In this document: positions 1 to 9,794 of the stretch, in pieces
How positions within the stretch are numbered: the stretch's first letter is position 1
How the letters are laid out: every line of letters starts with the position of its first letter
Assembly: GCA_027296055.1 (NCBI GenBank)
Contig: JAPUJT010000168.1
Span: forward strand, 1-64,000
Length of the DNA stretch: 64,000 bases
Direction of reading: 5' to 3'
Source of the DNA: Planctomycetota bacterium
GTDB lineage: Bacteria > Planctomycetota > JAPUJT01
Translations under genes and position numbers: made by a program
Notes under the pieces: generated by a model
Databases searched by the model: none
Told to the model about the DNA's origin: nothing
The model's input: the letters and a program-made list of their open reading frames with translations, nothing else

Positions 1-1
1 C

Positions 2-1339
2 TACGGGTGTGCGGTGGGAGACATCGACAACGACGGAGACCCCGATCTGTATGTGACGAACTTCGGTCCGAACACGCTCTACGAGAATCTGGGGGACGGG
101 ACGTTTCGCGAGGTGGGCTCGAAACGCGGGGTGGCGGACGGGGGATGGGGGCATTCCGCCGCCTTCGGAGACATCGACAGTGACGGGGATCTGGATCTCT
201 ACGTGACCAACAAGATCGTCTTCGACATCGACCGTCCCCCGAATGAGGGAAGGCCCTGCTTGTACCGCGGGCTGCCCGGGATGTGTGGACCGCTCGGGCT
301 CACCCCCCAGGCGGATAGGCTCTACCGGAACGACGGGCGGGGCGCCTTCGAGGACGTCTCGGAGTCGTCGGGGATTGCCGCCCCTCCTCCCTCGTACGGG
401 CTTGGCGTGATCTTCGGGGACTACGACGACGACGGACGGGTGGACATCTACGTGGCGAATGACTCCCTCCCCAACTTCCTCTTCCACAACCTGGGAGACG
501 GCAAGTTCGATGAGGTCGCCGGGACCGCCGGGGTCGCGGTCAAGGGGGACGGGATCCCCCAGGCCGGGATGGGGGTGGACTTCGGAGACTTCGACGGCGA
601 CCTGCGTCCTGACATCTTCGTGACCAACTTCTCCCAGGATTACTACACGCTGTACTGGAACGCGGGGGAGGGGCTGTTCGTCGACGTGGCCGCAGGGTCC
701 GCTCTGGAGAACGCGACGCGGACCGTGCTCGGATGGGGGACCAGGTTCCTGGACGTGGACAACGACGGGGACCAGGATCTCTACGCGGCGAACGGCCACG
801 TATACCCCGACATCGGGAGCCTCGATCTGGGGAGCACGTACTGGGAACCGGACCAGCTCTTCCTGAACATGGGCGGGAGCGAGTTCCGGGAGGCTTCGGA
901 GCGCATCCGGCTCTCGGGACCTCCGCGGTGCAGCCGCGGGGCCGCCTTCGGGGACATCGACAACGACGGGGACATCGACGTCGTGGTGGTGGAAATGGCC
1001 GACCGGCCCACGCTCCTGGAGAATGTGGGGGGAAACAAAGGCAACTGGATCCGGATCGTGCTCCGGGGGCATGAGAGTAACCGCCACGGGATGGGGGCCA
1101 GAGTCTGGGTGACGGCGATGGAAAAGACCCAGCGGCGGGAGGCGACCCGCGGCGGGTCGTACTGCTCCTCCAGTGACCCGAGGGTCCATGTAGGCCTCGG
1201 CAAGGCGGATCGGGTCGAAAGGATTCGAGTCATCTGGCCGAGCGGCAAGGAACAGGGCTTCTCCGATCTGGAGGTGAACCGGGAGATCGTCATCGACGAG
1301 GACGCCGGCATCGTAAGACGACAGGAGGAGCGGCGCTGA
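2..1339 (+). CDS. FG-GAP/VCBS repeat protein with C-terminal ASPIC/UnbV domain, 5' truncated
   Basis: The reading frame is already open at base 2, so the gene begins before the window. The visible part carries repeated calcium-binding FG-GAP/VCBS blades: GDIDNDGDPDLYVTNF near the start, then GDIDSDGDLDLYVTN, GDYDDDGRVDIYVAND, GDFDGDLRPDIFVTNF and GDIDNDGDIDVVVVE. These should form a beta-propeller. The last ~110 residues match the ASPIC/UnbV domain, with NWIRIVLRG, the invariant-type GMGARVWV, GGSYCSSSDPRVHVGLG and a closing VIWPSGKEQ. This architecture (CRTAC1-like) is secreted and expanded in Planctomycetota and related bacteria. Its biochemical role is not established. It converges on the lipoprotein gene that follows. 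Confidence 0.9.
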   Translation, partial: YGCAVGDIDNDGDPDLYVTNFGPNTLYENLGDGTFREVGSKRGVADGGWGHSAAFGDIDSDGDLDLYVTNKIVFDIDRPPNEGRPCLYRGLPGMCGPLGLTPQADRLYRNDGRGAFEDVSESSGIAAPPPSYGLGVIFGDYDDDGRVDIYVANDSLPNFLFHNLGDGKFDEVAGTAGVAVKGDGIPQAGMGVDFGDFDGDLRPDIFVTNFSQDYYTLYWNAGEGLFVDVAAGSALENATRTVLGWGTRFLDVDNDGDQDLYAANGHVYPDIGSLDLGSTYWEPDQLFLNMGGSEFREASERIRLSGPPRCSRGAAFGDIDNDGDIDVVVVEMADRPTLLENVGGNKGNWIRIVLRGHESNRHGMGARVWVTAMEKTQRREATRGGSYCSSSDPRVHVGLGKADRVERIRVIWPSGKEQGFSDLEVNREIVIDEDAGIVRRQEERR

Positions 1340-1365
1340 GAGGATCTTCGCCGCTTACTGGCCTC

Positions 1366-2580
1366 TTACTGGTAGGTGTAGAAGTCGAGGCAGGGCTGCC
1401 GGCTGCAATCGGTATCCACCACCCTGACGAAGGCGCCGCCGATATTGTCCGCAGGGGGGCTGATCACCTCCAGCGCGCCCCCCGGGAGGAGAGTGACCGC
1501 GGCGACCTCGAAGAGGCCGAAGAAGACCCGATCGGTGGCCGCGAACCCGGTTCCGGAGATCACGATCCTCTGCCCGCCCGCCACGGGTCCTGTGTCTGGG
1601 GAAATGCCCGCCACCGTACAAGGGGGCGTGGGGGGTGGTATCGACCAGGAGACCGCGTCGGGAAGCATGCAGGTGCGACCGTCGGGGTTGGTCACCCCCA
1701 CGGGCAAGCTCGCGCCCAGGACGGGCCCAATCCCTTGCTCGGGGGTGTAGGCCTCGATCGTCCATGGGTCGAGCACCTGCACCCGGACCAGGGTCACAGA
1801 TCCCAGGGAGACGATTGCCCCATCCTGGAAACCATTGCCCATGATCGTGAGCCTCTCGGGCACGTAGGGGCAGATCACGTTCGGCTGGACCGACGTGACG
1901 GCGCACCCCTCGCCGTAGACGTAGCCGTCCGGGAGGCGGCAGATGGTGCCGGACGGTTTCAGCACGGTCACATCCACTGTCCCGGCAATCGGAGATGGAG
2001 GAGTTACGGCCCGGATCTCGAACCAGTCAATGACGGTCACGTCGGGGGATAACTGGGTGCCGAACACCACCTCGGCCCCGGCCAGGAAGCCGTTCCCCAG
2101 GATCCAGATCGTCGAGCCCCCGGCCAGTGGGCCCTCAGCCGGCGCCACGGCCCCGAGGGCGCACCCGGGGCACCCTCCGATACAGGGCCCGTTGTACGTA
2201 TAGCCTCCCCGCAAGACGCAGGTCCGGCCGCTCGGCAAAATGACGGCCACATCGACGACCGCGGCGATGGCGGATGGTGGCGTCTCGACCATGGCGGAAT
2301 TCGGGTCGAGCACGACGACGCTGGGCGACAGACCCGTTCCGAAGACGGCTTGCATTCCCGCCACGAAGCCGGAACCGGTGAGGAGCACCTGCTCTCCCCC
2401 GGCCGGATCGCCCGTGGCGGGGCTAGCGGACGCCAGGGAGCACACCGACCGGCCGCCGCTCTCCCCCCCGCCGTCCGCGCACGACAGGGCGAGGCCCGCC
2501 GTCACGGCCGCCAGGATCCATCCGAGCGAGCGGTTCACCTTCGGCTTGCGCGTTCGTTTATCCATTGGGCGGCTCATCAT
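1366..2580 (-). CDS. IPT/TIG-domain lipoprotein
   Basis: The 404-residue product begins with a basic stretch and a hydrophobic segment ending in the lipobox-like LALSC, so it should be a lipid-anchored exported protein. About four IPT/TIG immunoglobulin-like domains follow, recognisable by repeats of the type 'P..GPLAGGSTIWILGNGF..GAEVVFG', each ending near 'PDGYVYG' or 'RGGYTYN'. The domains are cysteine-rich (CxxGCPGC-like segment, paired Cys at domain ends), which suits an extracytoplasmic location. No catalytic domain is visible. Met6 (MDKRT) is an alternative start. It lies next to three IPT-VWA lipoproteins on the same strand. Its function is unknown; surface adhesion or envelope structure is inference only. 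Confidence 0.8.
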   Translation of the reverse strand: MMSRPMDKRTRKPKVNRSLGWILAAVTAGLALSCADGGGESGGRSVCSLASASPATGDPAGGEQVLLTGSGFVAGMQAVFGTGLSPSVVVLDPNSAMVETPPSAIAAVVDVAVILPSGRTCVLRGGYTYNGPCIGGCPGCALGAVAPAEGPLAGGSTIWILGNGFLAGAEVVFGTQLSPDVTVIDWFEIRAVTPPSPIAGTVDVTVLKPSGTICRLPDGYVYGEGCAVTSVQPNVICPYVPERLTIMGNGFQDGAIVSLGSVTLVRVQVLDPWTIEAYTPEQGIGPVLGASLPVGVTNPDGRTCMLPDAVSWSIPPPTPPCTVAGISPDTGPVAGGQRIVISGTGFAATDRVFFGLFEVAAVTLLPGGALEVISPPADNIGGAFVRVVDTDCSRQPCLDFYTYQ

Positions 2581-2620
2581 GGGCGGCTCATTAGGATTCC
2601 CCTAGGTCCTTCTGTGCCAT

Positions 2621-2653
2621 TGATTTGTATCTGACTCGTATCTGATTTGTATC
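2621..2653. repeat. three tandem 11-bp repeats in a gene upstream region
   Basis: The units TGATTTGTATC, TGACTCGTATC and TGATTTGTATC follow one another without gaps, 40 bp upstream of the IPT lipoprotein start at 2580. One unit is about one helical turn, so same-face protein binding (an operator) is possible but not shown. The rest of the 2581-2800 gap shows nothing else I can name. Confidence 0.6.
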
Positions 2654-2800
2654 CTTGGATCGCCGATTCGTCAACGGAAACCTCTGTCCTCACCCTCTCA
2701 CCCCTCTTTCCCACCTCCTAATAGACGATCCAATGGGGGTCGATACTTCGACGAGTGGTAGGTGAAGTGGGCCTGGCGGATGGACGACAGACGAAATTCC

Positions 2801-5629
2801 TCAGGGGTCGATCTGCGTGAATGTCCCCCCGGTCAGTTTGGAGATGTCCGACAGCACGCGTGCCTCGGAGCCCTTCACCTGGATCCCGAACGAGTGAATC
2901 GCGGCCCCCGAGGTGTTGGCGTTGAACATCGTACAGAGGTGCTCTGCTCCGGAGACGGGCGGGCAGTTCCAGAGCCCATCGGTGCACAGGATGATCGTTT
3001 TGTTCAGCGGGTCGCTCTGAAGCCCCGTCTCCACTGCGTTGGCCATAGCGGTCTGCCCGGCCGGAACGAGGGAATCCAACCAGGTGATCGCGGCGTCCTT
3101 GTTCGCCTGACTGGCTGGCACCGTCGCTCCCTGGAAGGGGATGATGACGGGGACGCAATCGCCCGTCACCGGATCGTTCATTCCCCGGAAGGCGATGACG
3201 GTGAAGCTGAAGCTCGGAGGGAGCTCCGAGATCGACTGGATCATGCGATCCTTGAGAAGGTCCCACTCCGTTCCTGCGGTCATCGTGTTTCCCAATCGAT
3301 CGACGAAGTCCCCGAAGACAATGTTCATGCTGCTCGAAGTGTCGATGACGTAGACGACCCGGTCGTCTGGCGCCGGGATCTGCCTCCCGAAAATCTCTAT
3401 CGTCTGCGGGCCGCCCGCTGGAGGAAAGACGGTGAAGGGCTGGCCGATCGACGCCTGCCCGGCGACATCCACGATCACCAGTCCTGACGATGTGAACGGC
3501 ACCCTCACGAGGAGCTGGGTCGGGGACGCGGTCACCACCTCGGCCCACGCGTTGTTGATCGTGACGAAGTTATTGTAGACCTCGGGGTTGAAGTTCATCC
3601 CCTCGATCAGGAGGCCGGAGTCCTGCTCCCCGGCCACCGGGGAGAGGCGAGTGATGACCGGCGGCGGCGGGGGCGGCGTCGTCACGGTGAATGTCTCCTG
3701 GAAGACGACGGTGTAGAGGCCCCCGACCTCCACATAGGCGAGGCCGGTCGTGGCCCCCGCCGGCACCTGCGCCGTGATGATCACGTTCAGGATGTCCGCG
3801 GCGTTCACGGTCAGCACCGGCGCGCGCAGTCCGTTGAACCAGACGGCGTTGTCCTCGATGGTCGGGCTGAAGTACTCGCCCGTCAGGGTGACGGTCGTCC
3901 CGACGGGGCCCGAGTCCGGCGTCATCGACATCATCCTCGGCCACGGGACGCTGGGCGTCTGCACGCAGAAGAAGACAGCGTTGCTCGGCACACCGTTGAC
4001 CTCCACCCACACCGCACCGGCGGATGCGTCCCAGGGCACCCAGGTGTCGATCTGGGTCGTGGTCGCCAAGACGACCTGAGCGATGTAGTTGTTGAATCGG
4101 AGCACGTTCTCCGAGCGGACGGGCGAGAAGTTCTCCCCGATCAACGTGATCGGGTCGCCGACCTGCCCCGAATCCGGAAGGATCGCCGTGATCTTCGGCG
4201 AGGTAACGGTAAAGAGGACCCCGTTCGATACGAGCCGGTCCACTTCGACCCGGAAGTCACCGGTACGGCCCTTCGGGGGGACATAGACGACGAGCTGCGT
4301 CTCCGAGGCGGTCTGGACGGGAGAAGGCTCTCCGTCCAGCCTGACTACGTTTCCTGCTTCCGTCGGGGCAAAATTCACCCCGTCGATCACGACCCGCTGA
4401 CCGATCGGTCCTGACGTCGGGTTGATCGCCGTGATGTAGGGGGCGCCCCCGGACAGTGGCACGTACGTAAACCCGTTGGGCAGCGTCCCGGTCCCGAAGC
4501 TGTTCGTGGCGTCCACATCAACCACGCTGGGCTGCGCGTGCGGCGGCGTCTCGCCGGTGACGGTGTTCACATCGACGATCATCTGGTTGTCGATCGGGAC
4601 TCCATCCAGGCTGACGACCGTCCCCGCGAGGAAGTTCGTTCCCGTGATCGTGACGGGCGTGCCCCCGTCGACATCGCCAACGTTGGGGTTGATGTTCGCT
4701 ACCGTCGGGATCGGGGCGAAGACATAGTCGTAACCGTCCACCAGCGTGTCGCTCGGGCCCCCCGGGTTCGTGACGATCACATCGACCGGCCCCGTCGCCC
4801 CACCTGGCGATGGCGGCGTGAGCCCCGTCAGCTCACTATCGGAGACGAACCCGAGGTTGATCACCGTCACGCCGCCGATCGTGGCGGTCGCCCCCGGGGC
4901 GAAACCCTGCCCGGTGATCGAGATGAACGTATTTCCGTCCGTCGATCCGCTGCTCGGGGTGATCGCCGTGATCTGGATCCCGCCGCTCGTGAAGGTGTAG
5001 GTGAATCCGGCGGGGAGGACGCCGGTCTGAAGATCCGGATTGATCACCGTGACCGTCGCCGGACCCGGAGCGCCCGAAGGGGTCGTCCCGGCGATCTGGT
5101 CTGGCGAGACGAAGATGACCGATGTGGCGGGCCGGCCCCCCACGAACAGGAGGGCCCCAGAGATGAAGTTCGATCCGTCGACCGTGACAGGGGTCCCGCC
5201 CGTCGGCGGTCCCCGATCCGGCGTGACCTGGGTGACCGTCGGCGCCGGGCCTCCGCCGGGACCCGTCGTGTAGGTGTAACTCCCAGGCAGCGATCCGGTG
5301 GTCCCGTAGGACGGGTTCAGCACCCGCACGTCCACGATCCCCACGGCGCCCGGTGGCGAGAAGACGTCGAGCTGGGTGCTGGAGACGTACAGGACGTTGG
5401 CCGCGTCACGGCCCCCGAACTCGACCTGCGAGTCGCTTTGAAAATGGGTCCCCGTGATCGTGACCCCGGTCCCCCCTCCCGCCGGACCCGAGGCGGGCGC
5501 GACGTCGGTGACCTCCGGCACGGGCCCCTTCGCCGTCCTCAGCTTCTTCTTGCTGCAGCCCGCCAGGCCCATCCCGACCACGGCGACGGTGAAGACGACG
5601 ACCCAGATCCCACCGCGGCTCCCTTTCAT
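2801..5629 (-). CDS. multi-IPT/TIG lipoprotein with C-terminal von Willebrand A domain (paralogue 1 of 3)
   Basis: The product has 942 residues. The N-terminus has a signal segment ending in the lipobox GLAGC. About eight IPT/TIG domains follow, each starting with the pattern 'P..G...GGT.VTITG.NF..G..V..GG'. The last ~190 residues are a VWA domain with an intact MIDAS start, VVYVIDTSSSM, and a second acidic strand IILCTDGLW. The domain order (lipid anchor, Ig-like stalk, VWA head) suggests a surface protein that holds a metal-dependent ligand-binding module away from the membrane. Two paralogues with the same C-terminal plan lie immediately upstream on the same strand, so this looks like a tandem duplication. 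The ligand is unknown. Confidence 0.85.
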   Translation of the reverse strand: MKGSRGGIWVVVFTVAVVGMGLAGCSKKKLRTAKGPVPEVTDVAPASGPAGGGTGVTITGTHFQSDSQVEFGGRDAANVLYVSSTQLDVFSPPGAVGIVDVRVLNPSYGTTGSLPGSYTYTTGPGGGPAPTVTQVTPDRGPPTGGTPVTVDGSNFISGALLFVGGRPATSVIFVSPDQIAGTTPSGAPGPATVTVINPDLQTGVLPAGFTYTFTSGGIQITAITPSSGSTDGNTFISITGQGFAPGATATIGGVTVINLGFVSDSELTGLTPPSPGGATGPVDVIVTNPGGPSDTLVDGYDYVFAPIPTVANINPNVGDVDGGTPVTITGTNFLAGTVVSLDGVPIDNQMIVDVNTVTGETPPHAQPSVVDVDATNSFGTGTLPNGFTYVPLSGGAPYITAINPTSGPIGQRVVIDGVNFAPTEAGNVVRLDGEPSPVQTASETQLVVYVPPKGRTGDFRVEVDRLVSNGVLFTVTSPKITAILPDSGQVGDPITLIGENFSPVRSENVLRFNNYIAQVVLATTTQIDTWVPWDASAGAVWVEVNGVPSNAVFFCVQTPSVPWPRMMSMTPDSGPVGTTVTLTGEYFSPTIEDNAVWFNGLRAPVLTVNAADILNVIITAQVPAGATTGLAYVEVGGLYTVVFQETFTVTTPPPPPPVITRLSPVAGEQDSGLLIEGMNFNPEVYNNFVTINNAWAEVVTASPTQLLVRVPFTSSGLVIVDVAGQASIGQPFTVFPPAGGPQTIEIFGRQIPAPDDRVVYVIDTSSSMNIVFGDFVDRLGNTMTAGTEWDLLKDRMIQSISELPPSFSFTVIAFRGMNDPVTGDCVPVIIPFQGATVPASQANKDAAITWLDSLVPAGQTAMANAVETGLQSDPLNKTIILCTDGLWNCPPVSGAEHLCTMFNANTSGAAIHSFGIQVKGSEARVLSDISKLTGGTFTQIDP

Positions 5630-5647
5630 CGATCCTGCCCTTTCTCC

Positions 5648-6589
5648 CTACGGTACAACGTCCGTGTAGGTTCCCCCGGTTTGCATTGCAATATTCTCGA
5701 GAAAATCGCGGTCCAACCCCGCCACATCGATCCCAAAAGTATGGATGGCCGCCCTCTGCACGTTGGCCGCCAGAATAATGGCCGTGTGTCCGACATACCC
5801 GGTAGCTCCACAGTTCGGGGAGCCGGTGTCTACCAGGAGAAACGTCAGTGTGCCGCTGTCCCGAATCAGGGCATCTTCCACGCCAGGTCCCGTCCCCGCC
5901 CCCCCCCAGGGGAAGTGCCCGTTGATCCAGGCGAGCGCCGCACTCTTGTTGGTGCTGGTCGCGGGCACGACACCAAGGGCGATGAAGGCGTCCCGGTTGC
6001 AGGCGAAGGTAACCACATTGAAATCGACCGTTTCGGGGAGGCTCTCAAAAGAACTGAGCATCTCGTACTTGATCTGATCCCATCGTGTGCCGGTGACCGT
6101 CGTGCCCTGGGGCGTAACGAAGGTCACGGTGTCATCCATGTCCGCGCTCCGGTTCAGGACGTACACGACGCTGTCCGACGGAAGAGGAATCGTCCGACCG
6201 AATAGCTCGACCGTGCGATAGGCGTAGGTGAACCCATCCCGAAGAATGCCCGTCTCGGGGACTCCGGTGCTCTCGACCCTCACGTCCACGGGTCCCGTCC
6301 GTACGGCGGCCGGCGTCTCCGCCAGGATCCATCCGCTGCTCAGTGCGGTGGTGTTCGTCGCCCCAATCCCTCCGATATACAAGAGAGGGGCATCGATCGT
6401 GAAATCGTCCTGGAAGCCGAGAGTCTCGACGACGACCGTGTTTCCTCCCAAATGATATCCGTTATCAGGAACCGCCCGCACGATCCGCGGCCCCGCAGGC
6501 CCCTTGCGGTCATGGTCATCCTTCCCGCAACCGAGAACCAAGAGACCGAGGAGCAAAGCGCTGCCAATTTTCATACGAACCATCTTCAC
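5648..6589 (-). CDS. short IPT-VWA lipoprotein with degenerate MIDAS (paralogue 2 of 3)
   Basis: The 313-residue product has a lipobox LVLGC, a single IPT-like domain and a VWA-like domain. It aligns by eye with the C-termini of its two neighbours (shared: 'GRTIPLPSDSVVYVL', 'TGTRWDQIKYEM', 'AAIHTFGIDV', 'TGGTYTD'). The metal-binding motif is altered: DTSSSM in paralogue 1 and DASGTM in paralogue 3 become NRSADM here. The first Asp and a later Ser are lost, and metal-dependent binding is doubtful. It is much shorter than its neighbours, which carry about eight IPT domains. Met6 (MKIGS) is an alternative start. Either it has specialised away from MIDAS chemistry or it is decaying. Confidence 0.8.
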   Translation of the reverse strand: MKMVRMKIGSALLLGLLVLGCGKDDHDRKGPAGPRIVRAVPDNGYHLGGNTVVVETLGFQDDFTIDAPLLYIGGIGATNTTALSSGWILAETPAAVRTGPVDVRVESTGVPETGILRDGFTYAYRTVELFGRTIPLPSDSVVYVLNRSADMDDTVTFVTPQGTTVTGTRWDQIKYEMLSSFESLPETVDFNVVTFACNRDAFIALGVVPATSTNKSAALAWINGHFPWGGAGTGPGVEDALIRDSGTLTFLLVDTGSPNCGATGYVGHTAIILAANVQRAAIHTFGIDVAGLDRDFLENIAMQTGGTYTDVVP

Positions 6590-6594
6590 GACCC

Positions 6595-9336
6595 CTACGG
6601 AACGATGTCCGTGGAGGTTCCGCCCGTCAGAGCGGCAAGGTCATGGAGAAACTGCTGAAATTCACCGAACGTATCGATAGCGAACGTGTGGATCACCGCG
6701 CCTTGCTCGTTGGCGGCGAGGGCCTCACAGAGGTGACCCTCGACCCCGGTGGGTCCGCAGGAGGCCTGTCCGTCGGAGGCGATCAGGATCGTGCGGTTCT
6801 CCCTCTCCTCGAGGGCCAGAGACACGGCGGGCCCCGTGCCCGTTCCCCCCAGCGGCACGAGCGCATCGACCCACGCCTCCGCCCCCGTCTTGTTCGCGGT
6901 GTTGGCGTCCAGGGTAACGCCCGACCAAGCGTACGTGGCGCAGTCGAAGGCGATCACGTTGAATCTCGCGGTGCTCGGCAGGCCCTGGATCGATGAGATC
7001 ACGCGGTCTTTGATCAGGTCCAGCCGTGTGCCGGTGACCGGGGTGCCGAAGCGATCCGTGTAGGCCCCGAACGTCCAGGCCATCGTCCCCGAGGCGTCGA
7101 TCAGGTACGTGACCCGATCGGACGGGATCGCCACCGACTGGCCGAAGAAGTCGGCGGTCAGGGCGCCCGCGCTGAGACCCGTGATCGTGAAGGTCATGCC
7201 GTTGCTCGCCTGTCCGCCCACCCCCACGGTGAGTGGTCCGGTCGAGGTGAACGGGACGGAGGCCAGGAGCCAGTCCGAGGAGCCCGCGGCGACCTCCGCG
7301 GCGACGCCGTTGAACTGGACTACGTTGCTCCGCGGCTCCGGATCGAAGTTGCTCCCCTCGATGTAGACGGCGTCCCCCTCTTCTCCCGAGTCCGGATAGA
7401 TCGCGGTGATCGCAGGGGCGGGTGGCGATGGGGAGGTCACCGTGAACGTCGGGCTCGACGGGGCGGGCCTGCCCTCCACGACGACGGTCACGGGCCCCGT
7501 CGTGGCGGAGGCGGGTACGGTGACCGTCATGCTCGTGACCGTCGCGGAGGCAACCGTCCCGATCACGCCGTTGAACCGGACGAGGTTGTTCGAGGGGATC
7601 GTGCTGAAGTCAGCGCCGGTGATCGTCACGGACGATCCGGTGCCCCCGCTCGTAGGGCTGATCGTGAGCAGGGCCGGGTCCGGCGGCGCCGGCGGCGTCA
7701 CACAGAAGTCGACCCCTGGCGTCGTATAGCCGGCTATCTTCACCGTCACTGGCCCCGAGACGGTCCCGACGGGGACGTGGGTGACCAGGTGGGTCGGCGT
7801 GGCGGCGACGACGGCGGCCAGGGTCCCGTGGAACCGCACCTCGTTGTCCAACGGATTGGGCGAGAAGTTCTCCCCGATGATCGCCGCCGGGTCCCCGACG
7901 GCTCCGGCGGCGGGGCTCACGAATCGGATGCGCGGCGAAGTCACGGTGAAGTCGACGTCGTTGCTCGGAACGAAGTTCACCTCGACATTCACCGGACCGG
8001 TCCTGGCCCCCGGAGGGACGACGGCGAGGAGATTGCTCGGGCTCGCCAGGAGGACCGGAGCGCGAAGGCCGTCGAAGGTGACGAGGTTGGCCCCCGGTGT
8101 GGACCCGAAGTTCACCCCCTGGATGTCCACCCGCGATGCGATAGGGCCCTGAGGAGGAACCAGGGCCGTGATGATCGGGAATACCGGCGGGCCCACCGTG
8201 TAGGTGAAGGCATCCGGAAGGATGTCCATGCCCACCGAGTTCGTCGCCACGACGTCCACCTTTCCCGTGATCGCCGACGGGGGCGCAGATCCCGTTATCG
8301 TGAAGAGATCAACGATCGATTGGCCCAGGAGGGAGTTGCCGCCGATCGTGACCTGCGTGTCCGCCGTGAACCCTGCCCCCTCGATCGTGACCGGAGTCGG
8401 CGCTGCCATGTCCCCCGCCCAGGGAAGGATGCGGAAGAGGGCGAGCGGGTTACCCGTGTACTCGAAGCCGTCGATGAGCGTATCCGACTGGCCGTCGGGG
8501 TTCCTCACCACGACATCGACGAACCCGAAAACCCCCACGTCCGTCACTCCCGTCAGCACCGTCGACGAGACGAACCCCGCGCTCAGGACCGCGATCCCGC
8601 CCAGCTCGATCTGCGCCCCCGGCTGGAAGTTGTCTCCGACGATCGTGATGATCGTCCCGCCGCCGATGGGACCGTCGTCCGGCGCAATGCTCGTGATCGA
8701 TGGAGGCGGGGCGGCGGTGCCGTAAATAAAGCCGCCGGGGAGATTGTCGGACAGCAGGTCCGGATTGATCACCGTCACGTCGGCAGGGCCGTCCGTCCCC
8801 GGAGGGGTCGTTGCGAGGATCTGGGCGGGGACGTTGACCGTGATCCCGCTCGCGGGGATCCCGCCGATCGTCACCGTGGCCCCCGCCTGGAAATCCGACC
8901 CGGCGATCGTGATGCCCGTCCCGCCCACCGTCGGGCCTCGGTCCGGGGTGATGGAGAGGATCTGGGGAGGGGACCCCTGGTAGACGAACCCCCCCGGCGC
9001 CTCGCCGAAGGTCGAGTCGGGGTTGATCACGAGAACGTCTGCCGGGCCCGGCGCTCCGGCGGGCGTCACCGTCGCGATCTCGGACTCGGAGACGTAAGTC
9101 ACGGCGGGGGCCGCCGTGCCGCCTACCTCGACGTTCGCGCCCATCTGGAACCCGGAGCCGATGATGGTGATCGGGGTTCCGCCCATGGCAGGTCCCCGCG
9201 AGGGCGTCACCGATTGGATCTCGGCAGTCGGACCACGGAGGGTGGACGTGCGATCGTTACGGCATCCGATGGATACGAACGCGGAGAAAAGAAGCGCGAC
9301 CATCAGGACGCGCACGATGTTTGCTTGCCGTGTCAC
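6595..9336 (-). CDS. multi-IPT/TIG lipoprotein with C-terminal von Willebrand A domain (paralogue 3 of 3)
   Basis: I choose the GTG at 9336 because a good ribosome-binding site (GGAGGTAGGGAGA) precedes it. It also places a signal segment and lipobox (FVSIGC) within the first 25 residues. The open frame extends 77 codons further upstream but that part has no signal peptide logic. The 913-residue product has about eight IPT/TIG domains and a C-terminal VWA domain with MIDAS DASGTM and 'TILIASDGQASCG'. It follows the same plan as the 942-residue paralogue downstream. The three genes have very short gaps (5-18 bp) and are probably co-transcribed from here. Confidence 0.85.
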   Translation of the reverse strand: MTRQANIVRVLMVALLFSAFVSIGCRNDRTSTLRGPTAEIQSVTPSRGPAMGGTPITIIGSGFQMGANVEVGGTAAPAVTYVSESEIATVTPAGAPGPADVLVINPDSTFGEAPGGFVYQGSPPQILSITPDRGPTVGGTGITIAGSDFQAGATVTIGGIPASGITVNVPAQILATTPPGTDGPADVTVINPDLLSDNLPGGFIYGTAAPPPSITSIAPDDGPIGGGTIITIVGDNFQPGAQIELGGIAVLSAGFVSSTVLTGVTDVGVFGFVDVVVRNPDGQSDTLIDGFEYTGNPLALFRILPWAGDMAAPTPVTIEGAGFTADTQVTIGGNSLLGQSIVDLFTITGSAPPSAITGKVDVVATNSVGMDILPDAFTYTVGPPVFPIITALVPPQGPIASRVDIQGVNFGSTPGANLVTFDGLRAPVLLASPSNLLAVVPPGARTGPVNVEVNFVPSNDVDFTVTSPRIRFVSPAAGAVGDPAAIIGENFSPNPLDNEVRFHGTLAAVVAATPTHLVTHVPVGTVSGPVTVKIAGYTTPGVDFCVTPPAPPDPALLTISPTSGGTGSSVTITGADFSTIPSNNLVRFNGVIGTVASATVTSMTVTVPASATTGPVTVVVEGRPAPSSPTFTVTSPSPPAPAITAIYPDSGEEGDAVYIEGSNFDPEPRSNVVQFNGVAAEVAAGSSDWLLASVPFTSTGPLTVGVGGQASNGMTFTITGLSAGALTADFFGQSVAIPSDRVTYLIDASGTMAWTFGAYTDRFGTPVTGTRLDLIKDRVISSIQGLPSTARFNVIAFDCATYAWSGVTLDANTANKTGAEAWVDALVPLGGTGTGPAVSLALEERENRTILIASDGQASCGPTGVEGHLCEALAANEQGAVIHTFAIDTFGEFQQFLHDLAALTGGTSTDIVP

Positions 9337-9794
9337 TCTCCCTACCTCCCGGGACGGGCCACCCGCCTGCGCCGTGCAACCTCCCCCCCCATGACGGCGA
9401 GCTGGCCTGGACCTATTTCCCCCCAGATCCTTGACACTAGGACCCTCCCATTGGATCCCTGCACCTGGCGGCTGGCTATATCGGAATGATTGACGGGACG
9501 AGACAGGGCCAAGCCGTCCTGCCTTTGCCCCCGCTCCCACGATAAGGCCGCGGTCCCTACGATTCAAGATGAATCCTCGGTCAGCAAGGGAGCCGAAATC
9601 CGCCCGTGGAGACCCCCTTGGCGCAGGGCGAGGACCGAACGGGCAGACCTTGCAAAGCTACTGGACCACGTGAAGTTGCGGGGATCTCCGGAGCTCCCGC
9701 CGGGGTGGCCTTCGAATCGCCCCACATTCCTCTGGTCATCGGCGTCTGCTCATGAGATCTTGGCGGCCGGGCCGCTACCGGAGATCGACGCGCG
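9337..9794. other. 458-bp divergent intergenic region, no gene supported
   Basis: This stretch separates the leftward IPT-VWA genes from the rightward phosphodiesterase-like gene and should hold promoters for both. I could not find a convincing -35/-10 pair in it. The open frames that cross it lack homology-like motifs and look like GC-rich chance frames. Confidence 0.5.

Noticed and set aside
4538-6205. 555-codon plus-strand frame, and similar long frames at 7777-9489 and 56758-58476
   Set aside because: They are Arg/Asp/Gly-rich frames opposite IPT-VWA or peptidase genes, with no recognisable domain.
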